The notes: generated by a model not told the origin, from the sequence alone. A stretch of DNA of 64,000 nt from Klebsiella oxytoca (GCF_009707385.1 NZ_CP046115.1:4526001-4590000), one strand, 5' to 3'. Shown: positions 1 to 8,872, numbered from the stretch's first letter. Translations and numbers: made by a program.

Positions 1-179
1 CGGTACACCCCGGGGGCGGCCTGGTTCTGCTCATAGCGGCTGAGATCGAGTTTCTGCTGGCTGCCCCGGCTCATAAACACGGTTTCGAACTCCACCGTCT
101 CCTGGGCGTACAGCGGGGCGCAGAACAGGGCAATCGCACAGGCAACCGGCCGGCGGATAAAGGGGGCAAAGGGTTTCAT
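1..179 (-). CDS. Fimbrial outer-membrane usher, N-terminal fragment (runs off window start)
   Basis: The first 59 codons of an outer-membrane usher, cut by the window edge. The product starts MKPFAPFIRR, has a signal peptide ending near APLYA, and continues with ETVEFETVFM and LDLSRYEQNQAAPGVYR. This matches the N-terminal periplasmic domain of FimD/PapC-type ushers, which binds chaperone-subunit complexes. A GGAG ribosome-binding site precedes the ATG. It lies 40 nt downstream of the chaperone gene, in the order pilin, chaperone, usher. The family usually runs to 800-880 residues, so most of the gene and any adhesin lie to the left. Confidence 0.9.
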   Translation of the reverse strand, partial: MKPFAPFIRRPVACAIALFCAPLYAQETVEFETVFMSRGSQQKLDLSRYEQNQAAPGVY

Positions 180-219
180 CGACAGCTCCATTTTGTAAAC
201 CATTCCTGAACGGCGGGTC

Positions 220-924
220 TTATTTCCCTGCAATATCAACCGGTCGCAGGGCGCCGTAGTCGTTAATGATGACCGGGTAAAATGTGGTGACGGATTTATT
301 CAGGGTAAAGGTCCGGGTGCCGCCCGGGGCCATCATGCCGCCCTCGGAGATCGGTTTATCGCCCTTATCATCTTCCGTGAGATAAGCGACGGTAATGTGG
401 AACGGCGTCGGATTACGGGCGGTGACCTGGTTACCGGAACGGGTCCAGACCACTTTTGATGGCGCCTCAGTGGCCGCGTTCCTGGACAGCCCGGCAGGGC
501 GGAAAAAGATCTTCAGCCGCGAACGAAACGCCATCTGCAGCCGGTTCTGTTTATCGGGATTCGCCACTTTAGGCGGGACTTCCAGCACGTTCAGATAGAA
601 AACGGACTCTTTGTCCTGCGGCAGGGCCTCGCCGGTATAGCGCAGGCGCAGGGTCTGGCCGCGACCAGCGTTGACGCGGTTAATCGGCGGGGTCAGGACA
701 AACGGTGCCTTCGCGGTTTCCGGGGTGGACTTCGGGTCGCCGGAGTCCACCCAGGCCTGGATGAGTACCGGACCCGAACCGTTGTTGTTCATTTTGACCG
801 ACACCTCTTTCTCGGCTGCCGGGTAGATAACCCGCGTACCGGTAATGACGATTGCGCTGTGTGCCGGCAGTGCGAGGCCGGCCAGCAGGAGAAGAAGCAG
901 TCGGGAAAAAAGTGGGAGTGTCAT
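220..924 (-). CDS. Periplasmic pilus chaperone (PapD/FimC family)
   Basis: A 234-residue periplasmic chaperone that would fold and cap pilin subunits and deliver them to the usher. A signal peptide of about 23 residues (ending PAHS) is followed by the first strand with TRVIYP, whose Arg corresponds to the PapD Arg8 anchor. SRLKIFFRP about 135 residues in carries the Lys anchor matching PapD Lys112. NPTPFHITV and INDYGALRP are typical of the second Ig-like domain. An AGGAAGG ribosome-binding site precedes the ATG. It sits between the pilin gene and the usher fragment. It is clearly different from the FimC homologue at 8109-8819, so this is a separate fimbrial system rather than a copy. Confidence 0.93.
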   Translation of the reverse strand: MTLPLFSRLLLLLLAGLALPAHSAIVITGTRVIYPAAEKEVSVKMNNNGSGPVLIQAWVDSGDPKSTPETAKAPFVLTPPINRVNAGRGQTLRLRYTGEALPQDKESVFYLNVLEVPPKVANPDKQNRLQMAFRSRLKIFFRPAGLSRNAATEAPSKVVWTRSGNQVTARNPTPFHITVAYLTEDDKGDKPISEGGMMAPGGTRTFTLNKSVTTFYPVIINDYGALRPVDIAGK

Positions 925-990
925 GGCATTCCTTCCTGAAAACCGGCAGCGTTCCCGCTGCCGGTGAATTAACGGGTAATAACGACAGGC

Positions 991-1545
991 TTACTGGTAG
1001 TCGATGCTGAAGTTGACGGCGCTTTCGACCAGACCCGGCGTGGTGGCACCGGTCGCGTAGTACTCCACGGAGTACGGCAGCACGGTTGACCCGCTGGAGA
1101 TATCGAAACGGGTGGTGTTGACGGTCTGATCAGAGTTACCCACCTTGATTTTGCTGCCAGTTTGCTGATCGAGCAGCTGCAGCTGGACGTTGGTTGCCGC
1201 AGTCGCCGCCGCAGCAGTGTTGATCAGGTTATAGCTGTTAAAATCAACGGTAGAGCCGTTCTCAAAGAAGGCTGCCGCGGTGTTGGTCGCCGTCACGCCC
1301 TGGCAGTTCTCCAGACCGATGGTAAAGCCGGTGGTACCGGTCGTCTGACCCGCTGCCGCCAGGGTGGCAACGCTGACGGTCGGCAGGGTCACCAGCGCCG
1401 GAGAAGGCTGGCCGTCAACGGTGATGTCACAGGTGGTTGCAACCAGCTCGCCTTCAAAATTGATGGTGCCGTCTGCCGCCATAGCAGAAGAAGCGAAGCA
1501 CGCGGAGGCGATAACAGCAGAAAGAGCAAGTGTGTTGAATTTCAT
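991..1545 (-). CDS. Fimbrial major subunit (FimA-like pilin) of the left fimbrial operon
   Basis: A 184-residue pilin with a signal peptide (MKFNTLALSAVIASACFASS to AMA), a Cys pair (TTCDIT and ENCQG) forming the expected disulfide, and a C-terminal donor-groove end VNFSIDYQ with penultimate Tyr. The frame stays open 13 codons further upstream, but the internal ATG at 1545 is chosen because GGAG lies 7 nt before it and the signal peptide begins there. It is the first structural gene after the LuxR-like regulator and precedes the chaperone by 66 nt. It is only distantly similar to the FimA at 9489-10034, in contrast to the near-identical regulators of the two loci. Confidence 0.9.
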   Translation of the reverse strand: MKFNTLALSAVIASACFASSAMAADGTINFEGELVATTCDITVDGQPSPALVTLPTVSVATLAAAGQTTGTTGFTIGLENCQGVTATNTAAAFFENGSTVDFNSYNLINTAAAATAATNVQLQLLDQQTGSKIKVGNSDQTVNTTRFDISSGSTVLPYSVEYYATGATTPGLVESAVNFSIDYQ

Positions 1546-1795
1546 TTTAAAACTCCATTTATTAATAAAACGCTTATCCTTCATCCTTTAATGAAAGATA
1601 AGTTCCATCACCGTGAAATTAATGTCTTCCGGCTAAACGTTCATCCGTGAGGAATAAAAGTTTACCGCTGTCAGACAAGATTAATTTCATCCGGTAAACC
1701 AAATGCATAAAAACGCGTTAAAATACTGACCGGTGTCTTACCGGAGATATCCTGTTCCATAAAAAAGATATAAACACCAGGTACGGTGAAAACGC
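1546..1795 (-). promoter_or_regulatory. Promoter region between LuxR-like regulator and left pilin gene
   Basis: A 250-bp AT-rich gap. It holds a perfect 8-bp inverted repeat, GTTTACCG at 1660-1667 and CGGTAAAC at 1692-1699. It also holds a short hairpin at 1730-1744 (CCGGT, 5-nt loop, ACCGG) followed on the minus strand by ATTTTAA, which could be a weak terminator for the regulator gene. The pilin promoter should lie here; I could not identify -35/-10 boxes with confidence. I saw no fim-switch style 9-bp terminal repeat. Confidence 0.45.
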
Positions 1796-2350
1796 TCAGA
1801 CCGGCACCTTCATACTGAGGATATCCCGGCACAGTAATATGCCGACAGAATTACAGTTCAGCAGACCATATTCATGAAAGACATTGCGTTTTATCCGGTA
1901 AATGGCTTTCATGGCATTCCGCGAACCGTCAGAAATCGTGGCAGCAGACTTTCCGTTACACAGGTCGTCAAACATAGCCAGCGTACTGCGGGAAACCTCT
2001 TTCCGGCGCACGCATGACCGCGGCGCTTTCTGAAGAATATCCGTAAAAGCCTTTACGCTGAGATTTTTGGGCAGTATCCAGGGAAAATAGGTCAGCGGCG
2101 ACACCGTGAGCGGAACGTCCAGCATCACCATCAGGCGGCAGCGGGCCAGTACCGGATTACGCAGTAAACGGCTACGCAGATGGGCATTATTCACGATAAT
2201 ACAGACCACATCACCCGGCTGCGGGACAAATAGTTTTTGCCCTTCCCCCGCTTTATAAAAGGAAGCCCTGAGTTCCAGTTCAGAGATTATGTGACGTATT
2301 CCGGGCAGGATAAAACTGTCATCAGAAATAAAATGATAATTCATTTTCAC
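1796..2350 (-). CDS. LuxR-like fimbrial regulator, copy 1
   Basis: A 184-residue protein whose C-terminal third (GKSAATISDGSRNAMKAIYR, then IKRNVFHEYGLLN) resembles the helix-turn-helix of LuxR/GerE regulators such as FimW, FimZ and EcpR. The N-terminal part has no recognisable receiver with phospho-acceptor Asp, so it is probably an orphan regulator. It differs from the copy at 10290-10844 at about 19 positions. Start choice: GTG at 2350 with AAGGAG only 4 nt upstream, or ATG at 2344 with 10-nt spacing; the ATG is the better spaced. The gene lies directly upstream of the left pilin operon on the same strand, so it is probably a local activator or repressor (inference). Confidence 0.75.
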   Translation of the reverse strand: MKMNYHFISDDSFILPGIRHIISELELRASFYKAGEGQKLFVPQPGDVVCIIVNNAHLRSRLLRNPVLARCRLMVMLDVPLTVSPLTYFPWILPKNLSVKAFTDILQKAPRSCVRRKEVSRSTLAMFDDLCNGKSAATISDGSRNAMKAIYRIKRNVFHEYGLLNCNSVGILLCRDILSMKVPV

Positions 2351-2931
2351 GAATCTCCTTTTCTCCCGAAAGATAAAAAATCACGGGATATAATAAGCCT
2401 GAGTCCTTTGCGTAAATAAATTAAACCATCAGTTCAAACTTATCCGGTAATCGTTTAAAACGATCGAATAAAAAAATCTGATAGTTTTGAGCTATCGAGT
2501 TTACATTATCGATCGTTGGTTGCTATTTAATTAATTAAGAATATTCATGTCTTTAATAAGAAAAACCACACTATGGATAGTGTGACTTCCGTTACCGATA
2601 AAAAGAAAATGATGAAAGTAATTTTCAAAAATAGATATATAATACATAACATTACTATGCTGTCAGGATGAAAAAAATGTGAACAAACGGGGTAATAAAG
2701 ACCTGAAAGAAAAAAAGCATTAATAAAATTTTAATAAAAAAGCAAGCCGGCTGAAAAACAACACATTTATCGGGGAGCGGCGTGAGCAACCGGTCTCTGC
2801 CGGTTCCATGAACACCTTTTAAACAGCATTATTTCCAGAATATCCTCCATGTCATACAGAATATTCCTCATTTAATTTACAAAATATTTACATGAGGTGC
2901 CGAACAGAACAGTGCTTATCCACTGTCTGAA
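2351..2931. other. Duplicated AT-rich leader upstream of LuxR-like regulator copy 1
   Basis: No convincing gene. The sequence aligns for about 600 bp with 10845-11450, the corresponding leader of regulator copy 2. Near-identical blocks sit just upstream of the start codon (for example cccgaaagataaaaaatcac), followed by diverged but alignable AT-rich sequence (tagatata, gtgaacaa, tccagaatatcc). The low GC and position suggest an H-NS-silenced promoter region (inference). A perfect 8-bp inverted repeat with a 2-nt spacer, CACACTAT/ATAGTGTG at 2567-2584, is present here but not in the second copy. Confidence 0.6.
2450..2464. promoter_or_regulatory. Conserved inverted repeat ATCGTTT-A-AAACGAT, candidate operator (copy 1)
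   Basis: A perfect 7-1-7 inverted repeat about 100 bp upstream of the regulator start. The same 15 bases occur at 10944-10958 in the second copy, although the sequence around it has diverged. This is the pattern expected of a binding site kept under selection, perhaps for autoregulation by the LuxR-like proteins (inference). Confidence 0.5.
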
Positions 2932-3369
2932 ATGACGTCTGTAACAGGAGTTTTTTTTGACAATAATCCCGGGCAATACACAAATTCAGAGCCTTGTCAG
3001 GGGCTACCGGTATGTAAACATTCAGCTAGTGGAAAGCAAGCGAGACATACACTGACAAGCCAGGAATCGGGGTCTGAGAATGGGGCAAATGACAGTCAAC
3101 ATCAGGAAAGGATGAGCGGTGAAGGAGATTCATCACATGCAGGAGCCTGTTATCCGGCAGGCAGCCCAGCGGCTCTGTTTACATCTGAACGAAGATGTCA
3201 GTCTCCTCTGACTATACGGCAGGACATCTACCATGGTAAAGGCAGCTCACTATCCATTGCACCTGACGGCCAGTGCAATGGATATTATCCCCGAGAGTGC
3301 GATACAGATGATTATCGACAGTCGGGAGAGCCAGAGCTTATCGCTGTCGATATTTCCGGAACATTTTAA
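2932..3369 (+). CDS. Unassigned open frame (145 codons) between fimH and regulator leader, possibly a decayed gene
   Basis: I do not recognise this product. The frame starts MTSVTGVFFDNNPGQ and is polar and low in hydrophobic core, which argues against a real protein. Other frames of the same strand contain short pieces with plausible ribosome-binding sites: AGGAG before TTG at about 2958 giving 32 codons, and AAGGAG before ATG at 3136 (MQEPVIRQAAQRLCLHLNED, then stop). This looks like a relic of an older gene broken by stops and frameshifts. It is the only stretch on the plus strand in the fimbrial region. Confidence 0.2.
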   Translation: MTSVTGVFFDNNPGQYTNSEPCQGLPVCKHSASGKQARHTLTSQESGSENGANDSQHQERMSGEGDSSHAGACYPAGSPAALFTSERRCQSPLTIRQDIYHGKGSSLSIAPDGQCNGYYPRECDTDDYRQSGEPELIAVDISGTF

Positions 3370-3376
3370 GCAAATA

Positions 3377-4324
3377 TCACTGATATTCAAAAGTGAGGTC
3401 AATAATAGACTGCACGTTGCCGGCCGTGACCTGGCCTGTGGTTCTCGCATAGGTAGCGGTTAAACCTAAATCAACAGTCGAAGTCCCGACCGTGCCGATT
3501 AAAACATCAGTATTGGTTGGGATCACGCTGTTGTTACGCTTTAACTGCACCCCCACGCCCTGAGCAGGAGAAACGCTAGCCTGGTTGACAAATATTGTTT
3601 TCCCCGTATCTACGGTTGTACCGCTTAAGAAAAACTTCAGCTTCTCATCTTTTTCACAATAAATACTGACTGGAACATTTGCCGTTCCCGGATAATCAGG
3701 AAGCGTCACCGTGACGTTTTTGGCTGTAATGGTACATCCGCCTGTGGGCATCACGACGCTATTCAAGGCATATATGTTCCAGGTAAATGTCGCGGTGGCT
3801 TCGTTATCATTCACCGTCCCTTTATCAGCACCACGCTGGAACATGACTAACGTGGCGATCAGATCGCCTGGATTTATTAACATCCCAGATGCAACAGATA
3901 TTGGCGTCAAAAAAAGCTTTACTTTCCATCCTTCATTTGCAGAGTTTACGAACAGTTGCTCAGATGTCGGTTTAGTCAAAGGGAATGGATGCGGGACTCC
4001 ATAATAATTTAACGACCCAGTGAAGGTAGACAGGACGCCAGAATAGGCAGAACCTGACAATAAAGAAACATAGTCGTCACGTCTGGCTACTGCGGTATTG
4101 CGGCATCCAATGGAATTGGTAATATCAACCACCAGGTTTTCGCCCGGTTGAAGCTGAGGCGTTAAATTAACGTAGACACTGGCATTTCCGCCTCCAGTTC
4201 TACTATCCAATGCGTTCCCAGCCGCATCATCACAAATAAACGCAAAAGTCCTTTCTGAGTAAAACATGACTGTGAGCAGAAAAAGTAAGCCTGCCTGATA
4301 TCGTCTAAAAAAGTTTTTTTCCAT
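3377..4324 (-). CDS. fimH: FimH-like tip adhesin
   Basis: A 315-residue two-domain adhesin. A signal peptide ends at ERTFA and the mature protein starts with Phe as in FimH (FICDD). The lectin domain keeps GGNASVYVNL, ENLVVDI and DDYVSL. The pilin domain follows after VMPTGGC, with VTVTLPDYPG, SPAQGVGVQLKRN and the C-terminal VQSIIDLTFEYQ. By alignment with E. coli FimH, Phe1, Asn46, Asp54 and Gln133 are kept. Asp47 is Thr, the tyrosine-gate residues Tyr48 and Ile52 are Ala and Arg, and the loop after Gln133 is about six residues longer and lacks the NxxxD pattern. It is the last gene of the fim operon; no fimK follows. Binding specificity is therefore uncertain. Confidence 0.92.
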   Translation of the reverse strand: MEKNFFRRYQAGLLFLLTVMFYSERTFAFICDDAAGNALDSRTGGGNASVYVNLTPQLQPGENLVVDITNSIGCRNTAVARRDDYVSLLSGSAYSGVLSTFTGSLNYYGVPHPFPLTKPTSEQLFVNSANEGWKVKLFLTPISVASGMLINPGDLIATLVMFQRGADKGTVNDNEATATFTWNIYALNSVVMPTGGCTITAKNVTVTLPDYPGTANVPVSIYCEKDEKLKFFLSGTTVDTGKTIFVNQASVSPAQGVGVQLKRNNSVIPTNTDVLIGTVGTSTVDLGLTATYARTTGQVTAGNVQSIIDLTFEYQ

Positions 4325-4338
4325 ATTATTCTCCCTTT

Positions 4339-4842
4339 TCAGGCCCAGGTATAAGTGACGTTAATCACTGCCTGAATAGAACCCTGAGTTACGCCGCCAT
4401 TGACCGTTAATGCCCGGACCCGCAGCGGAAAAGTCGCCTGCTGCGTCGAATCCGTCACCTGAACCGTTTTCGTGGCGCCGTTGTTAAGCGCGGTGCCGCT
4501 GGTATCCTGCAGCTCCAGATGGATATTCCCTGCTGATCCCTGGTTGACGTAATACCCGGTGCTGTCTGCGGTTCCGCTAAACGTGGCCGTGACCCGTGAC
4601 GTCCCCACCGGACAGCTGGTGAGATCCAGGGCGACAGTCTTCCATGCCGATGCCGCCCCCGCATTCACCAGGTCATAGGTGTAAAGATTACCCAGGTCGA
4701 CAGTGGCACGGGTCGTTGAAATGGTGCAGGGTTTCGCCACGACTCTGCCGTTCACCGTGATGGTGACATCCGCTGCGTGTATTACCGTTGACGCCATCAG
4801 CAACAGTGCCGCCAGCAGTCCGCCTGAGTGAGTCCGTTTCAT
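4339..4842 (-). CDS. fimG: FimG-like minor tip subunit
   Basis: A 167-residue pilin nearly colinear with E. coli FimG: after the signal peptide it reads ADVTITVNGRVVAKPC, TRATVDLG, NCPVGTSRVTA-like TSCPVGTSRVTATFSG, ELQDTSGTALNNGATKTVQV and VRALTVNGGVTQGSIQAVI. It would link FimF to the adhesin at the tip. A GTG two codons upstream keeps the frame open, but GGAGG lies 5 nt before the ATG at 4842, so that start is used. It sits 12 nt after fimF and 14 nt before fimH. Confidence 0.93.
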   Translation of the reverse strand: MKRTHSGGLLAALLLMASTVIHAADVTITVNGRVVAKPCTISTTRATVDLGNLYTYDLVNAGAASAWKTVALDLTSCPVGTSRVTATFSGTADSTGYYVNQGSAGNIHLELQDTSGTALNNGATKTVQVTDSTQQATFPLRVRALTVNGGVTQGSIQAVINVTYTWA

Positions 4843-4854
4843 ATTCACCTCCGG

Positions 4855-5382
4855 TCACTGAAATTCAAGGGTAAACGTGGCGTCAGCACTCACCTGTCCG
4901 GTGGTAACCGGAAACTGAGTGGCTTTCATCCGCGCGAAAAAGTTAAGCACGTGGGTCTGCTTTCCTGTCAGGGGGATCCAGGCGATCCCCGAAAACGACG
5001 CGTTCACGGGGAGGGCCACCTGATTGCGGTCAAGGATTTCCACCCCTATCCCTGCGGCTGAGGAGCCAGACGCATTCAACGCTAACAGGCTCGTATTCCG
5101 GCTGTCTGCTGTGCCAGTAAAACCGACCTTAACCGCCGTGACTGAACTACCGCACGGCGACAGAACGATATCAAAGGGGATCAGGACCGATGTGGCCCCG
5201 ACCGCAGGGAACTGTTTCGCCGCATGGGTAAGCAGATCGACGGTAAAGTTTTTCGACGTTGTCGACACTGCGCACGCATTATCATGGACGTAGCCGGTGA
5301 TGGAGAGGGTACTGTCCACCGCCAGCGCCGGGCTGGCATTTAACGTCAGCGCGGCGGCGAATAAATACGGTAATAGTTTCAC
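4855..5382 (-). CDS. fimF: FimF-like minor tip subunit
   Basis: A 175-residue pilin matching FimF: signal peptide to ALA, then VDSTLSITGYVHDNACAV, NFTVDLLTHAAKQF, SPCGSSVTAVKVGFTGTADS and the C-terminus ADATFTLEFQ. It starts the tip fibrillum above the FimA rod. The start is a GTG preceded by AAGGG; no ATG is available nearby. It is 13 nt from the fimD stop, consistent with one transcript. Confidence 0.92.
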   Translation of the reverse strand: MKLLPYLFAAALTLNASPALAVDSTLSITGYVHDNACAVSTTSKNFTVDLLTHAAKQFPAVGATSVLIPFDIVLSPCGSSVTAVKVGFTGTADSRNTSLLALNASGSSAAGIGVEILDRNQVALPVNASFSGIAWIPLTGKQTHVLNFFARMKATQFPVTTGQVSADATFTLEFQ

Positions 5383-5395
5383 TGGTTTCCCTTCC

Positions 5396-8029
5396 TTAAC
5401 GACATTCTGCTGACAGCTGAGCCATAGCCTGATTCAGGCTCTCCTCCGGCAGGCTGTAACTGACGACACAGCCCGAATCCGCCCCTTCCCCCCATTTCAC
5501 CTGCAGCCTGCCCGCCTGCGGCAAACCGCTCAGATACACTTGTCCACTGTCAGCGACAATACTGCTGCTGTTGCTTTCTTCCGCACTGACAACCGCACCA
5601 AACGGGACGGGCCTGCCGTTGCGCGTCAGCGTCATCAGCACCTTCAGCCCGATACGGGGGGTAAATTCCGCCCGGGCAACCGCGCCATGCGTGGGAACCA
5701 CTCTGACGACCGCGTCATCAAGCTCCACTTTGTCGCCCAGCGTACTGGTATCCAGGGCAATGCGGTTTTCACGGTATTCGGTGGCGTACGGCAGCACTGC
5801 ATAGCCCCGCCAGTCGGTGGTCACCCCGGTCTGGTTCTCGACGCGAACGTTGTCAGCGCCCGGGGCTTTCACTAACACCATCGTGTCATTCAGGGGCTGG
5901 CTCAGGGTGACGCCATCCGCGTGGGCAAGGACGCCACCTCTCATGCCGTAATAGAGCTGGCTGCTGCTGCGGTTGCGGCTGTAACCCACGTTAACGTTCC
6001 CGTAGCCGCCACGGTAGTTGAGCGATGCGTTCCCGCTCCCGGTACTTGTTCCCGCTCCGCCTCCGGCATAGCCTGTCTGAACGCTGTAGCCCAGATTATT
6101 ACCTTCAAGCAACGTGCCGTTGATACCGGCCATCGTGGTCATTCGCCCCTCTAAATCGTGCGACGTACTGTAGCTCGCATAAGCGTTACGCCAGTTGGAG
6201 CGGCTGTCCGAGCGGAACAGGTTGCTGAACGGAATATTGATGTTCAGTGACAGCATCTGGTCACGTTCATCCTGCCAGGCATTCTTCGTCAGGCTGTAAT
6301 TCAGCGTCCAGTTAATACCGGCAAATGCGGTGTTTAAGCCAGCCTGGAGCTGTTCATCGACATGGTCATTTCCCCAGTAGGACTGACGGCTCGCATTCAG
6401 ATAAAGCGTGGCCTTCTGCCCCAGTTGCTGATTCACGCCAAGCTGAATCTTTCCCCGTTTGCTGTACGCCAGGTTGTAGTAATCGGTATATTTCGGCTGC
6501 ACTTCCATTAATCCGTCATGAGTGTCCAGGGTATAACCTTTCATGCGGTTATAAGTGGTATCGGCAAAATCAAAGTATCCGCGGGTTGGATAGCGGTAGC
6601 CTACCAGTTGAATATTGGTGCCTGTCTCCTGAACTGACTTGTTGTAAAGCATGCGCACCGACTGGCCATCATGCTCACTGTCATCCGGCAGCGTTGACTC
6701 TGCCTGCGTCACATCAATCGAGAACGCACCAAGGACTCCCATATTCTTTCCCGCCCCAAGATTGACCGCCTGATAACGGTCAGCCAGCTGTGTCCCGCCG
6801 TAGACCGTCCAGCCGGAAGGTAAACCCCGCATCACCGTCCCCTGAAAGAATTCAGGGTTGGTTTGCTGGCTGTTCCCGCTCCGGTATTCGCCGGCCGTAA
6901 GGGCATAACGGGTATAGCCTTCGCGCTGCAGGACGGGCACGGAAGAGTAAGGCACGGTAAATATCTGGCTACTGCCATCGTCTTCTTTCACCGTTACCTG
7001 CAGGTCGCCGCCGTTGCTGGCGGCATACAGATCGTTAATCGTGAACGGACCGGGCGGGACCGTGCTCTGATAAATCTCAAAACCATTTTGTTTGATAATG
7101 ACCTGCGCCGTGCCACGGGCAATGCCATAAATGGTGGGCGCAAATCCCCTCTGGCTGTCCGGCAGCATGTTGTCGTCGGTAGCGATTTGCACACCACGGA
7201 AGTTCAGTCCGGTGAAAATGTCACCACTGGTATAGCTATCCCCAAGTGTCAGCCGGGACTGTAATGAAACAATATCTCGCTCAAGCCACGTATTAATATG
7301 TTGCCAGTCGTTTGAATGGCCGGATGAGCTCCCAGCGCTGTTGTAGCTCCAGGTGGTGTTATCCCGTAGGCGCCATGCGCCTATATTCAGGCCACTCTGC
7401 AAATTCATATAGGCATAGCTGCTGTGGCCTGACATATCGTTGTCAGAAGTATTCCCGGTAAAACTGTAATTCAGTATTCCAGCATTAATACCATGGTCCC
7501 AAAGCTCAGGCGGAATATATCCTCGGGCGCTGGTTCCCATAAATAGCTGAGGGATGGTGAGTTTTAAGCGTTGCTGGCCCACATCAAAATCAACGGTAGC
7601 GTCATTAATCATCTGGCTCAGCGGAACACAGGCGTCAGCTTGAAGCGTCTCAATCCCTTCAACGGCACCAATATTCACCCCCATATCGGACAATTGCCCC
7701 CGCGTCAGGCAGGGAAGTAATCCATAACCATTGTCCCCGGCCGTAAAGGAAACGTCCCGGGTGGTCATATAACTGTCGTTGAGATAAATATCAACGCGAT
7801 AGGTGCCCGGCGGCACTTCCTGCCCTTTTTCAAAGCCGGACAGGTCGGCAACAGCCGCCGGGTCATCCGCGAGGAAACGCGGGTTAAAATAAAGCTCAGC
7901 CTGTGCAGAAGCTGAATAAACAGCAAACCAGAGCGCCACCGAAAGGGGAGCCAGACTGAATGTAAATATTGAATGTTTTCGAAAGCGCGGAGAATCTAAC
8001 GGGTCGATTCCATATTTTAAATGTGACAT
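5396..8029 (-). CDS. fimD: Outer-membrane usher FimD
   Basis: An 877-residue usher (E. coli FimD is 878). It has a long signal sequence ending near SASAQA, an N-terminal chaperone-binding domain (ELYFNPRFLADDPAAVADLS, then PPGTYRVDIYLN), a 24-strand barrel region with the plug around VIIKQNGFEIYQSTVPPGPF, and C-terminal domains with paired Cys (SGCVVSYSLP and AECR). It forms the secretion pore through which pilins are polymerised. A GGAGGGACT ribosome-binding site precedes the ATG. It follows fimC by 79 nt. Confidence 0.96.
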   Translation of the reverse strand: MSHLKYGIDPLDSPRFRKHSIFTFSLAPLSVALWFAVYSASAQAELYFNPRFLADDPAAVADLSGFEKGQEVPPGTYRVDIYLNDSYMTTRDVSFTAGDNGYGLLPCLTRGQLSDMGVNIGAVEGIETLQADACVPLSQMINDATVDFDVGQQRLKLTIPQLFMGTSARGYIPPELWDHGINAGILNYSFTGNTSDNDMSGHSSYAYMNLQSGLNIGAWRLRDNTTWSYNSAGSSSGHSNDWQHINTWLERDIVSLQSRLTLGDSYTSGDIFTGLNFRGVQIATDDNMLPDSQRGFAPTIYGIARGTAQVIIKQNGFEIYQSTVPPGPFTINDLYAASNGGDLQVTVKEDDGSSQIFTVPYSSVPVLQREGYTRYALTAGEYRSGNSQQTNPEFFQGTVMRGLPSGWTVYGGTQLADRYQAVNLGAGKNMGVLGAFSIDVTQAESTLPDDSEHDGQSVRMLYNKSVQETGTNIQLVGYRYPTRGYFDFADTTYNRMKGYTLDTHDGLMEVQPKYTDYYNLAYSKRGKIQLGVNQQLGQKATLYLNASRQSYWGNDHVDEQLQAGLNTAFAGINWTLNYSLTKNAWQDERDQMLSLNINIPFSNLFRSDSRSNWRNAYASYSTSHDLEGRMTTMAGINGTLLEGNNLGYSVQTGYAGGGAGTSTGSGNASLNYRGGYGNVNVGYSRNRSSSQLYYGMRGGVLAHADGVTLSQPLNDTMVLVKAPGADNVRVENQTGVTTDWRGYAVLPYATEYRENRIALDTSTLGDKVELDDAVVRVVPTHGAVARAEFTPRIGLKVLMTLTRNGRPVPFGAVVSAEESNSSSIVADSGQVYLSGLPQAGRLQVKWGEGADSGCVVSYSLPEESLNQAMAQLSAECR

Positions 8030-8108
8030 AGTCCCTCCGGTCCGACATCGCCCGGCAGTCAGTATTTTTTATATTCGGGGGGAATAGTGTGATAACTATT
8101 CCCTGAGA

Positions 8109-8819
8109 TTATTTCATCAAACCTTTCAGTGGTGGGGTCAGGGCACCAAAATCGTTTATCGTGCGGTACGTAATGTTATTACCCGCATCAGAAGGCAAGG
8201 TGACCGAGGTACTGCCCAACGGCGGTACCAGCGCATTATCCAGCGCGCGCTTTCCCGCAGAAAGTTCAGTCACTGTTAAAAAATACGGTGTAGGGTTATT
8301 CAGCGTCAGCGAATTTCCCTGGCGGCTGAACGTCAGTTTTTCAGCTGCCTGCTCCGGCGGCAGTTCCAGATTAGCCGGTCGGTAATAAAGCTTAATACGG
8401 CTGACGATAGCTATCTGCAGTGTATTTTGTTGTTTATCTTTCTGCGCTTTATCCATAGACGGAATGGCTTTGACGCTTAACCAGAATAATGATTCCCGGT
8501 CTTTCGGGAGCTGGCCATTAGTGGCATCAATAATACGCAGAATATTTTCTTTTTTTCCTTTCATACTGAAAAGCGGCGGTGTAATCACGAAGCGACCGTC
8601 TTTTTTTCCATCAGCATTTTCAACCCACGACTGAATAAGAAAGGTACTTTTTTCATCGTTATTCGTCACCGGCAACTGTACCTGCTTTGAACCGGCCGGA
8701 TAAATCACCCGGGTGGCGCCCAGCGCAACGGCGGCCTCGGCCTGTGGAGCTACTCCTGCCGTCGTGACCAGCAAAACTCCGGCCAGCAGGCTGCGGGCCA
8801 TACCCTGTAATGTTTTCAT
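8109..8819 (-). CDS. fimC: Periplasmic chaperone FimC
   Basis: A 236-residue PapD-like chaperone. A signal peptide ends at AEA, then VALGATRVIYPAGSKQVQL (Arg anchor), LPKDRESLFWLSVKAIPS, VSRIKLYYRPANL (Lys anchor) and NPTPYFLTV, and the family-typical INDFGALTPPL close to the end. It would donate its G1 strand to FimA, FimI, FimF, FimG and FimH. A perfect AAGGAG precedes the ATG. Confidence 0.95.
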   Translation of the reverse strand: MKTLQGMARSLLAGVLLVTTAGVAPQAEAAVALGATRVIYPAGSKQVQLPVTNNDEKSTFLIQSWVENADGKKDGRFVITPPLFSMKGKKENILRIIDATNGQLPKDRESLFWLSVKAIPSMDKAQKDKQQNTLQIAIVSRIKLYYRPANLELPPEQAAEKLTFSRQGNSLTLNNPTPYFLTVTELSAGKRALDNALVPPLGSTSVTLPSDAGNNITYRTINDFGALTPPLKGLMK

Positions 8820-8872
8820 CTGACACTCCTTTATAAAATTAATACGCCTTTTCCGTGTAGCCAGCGAGCCAT

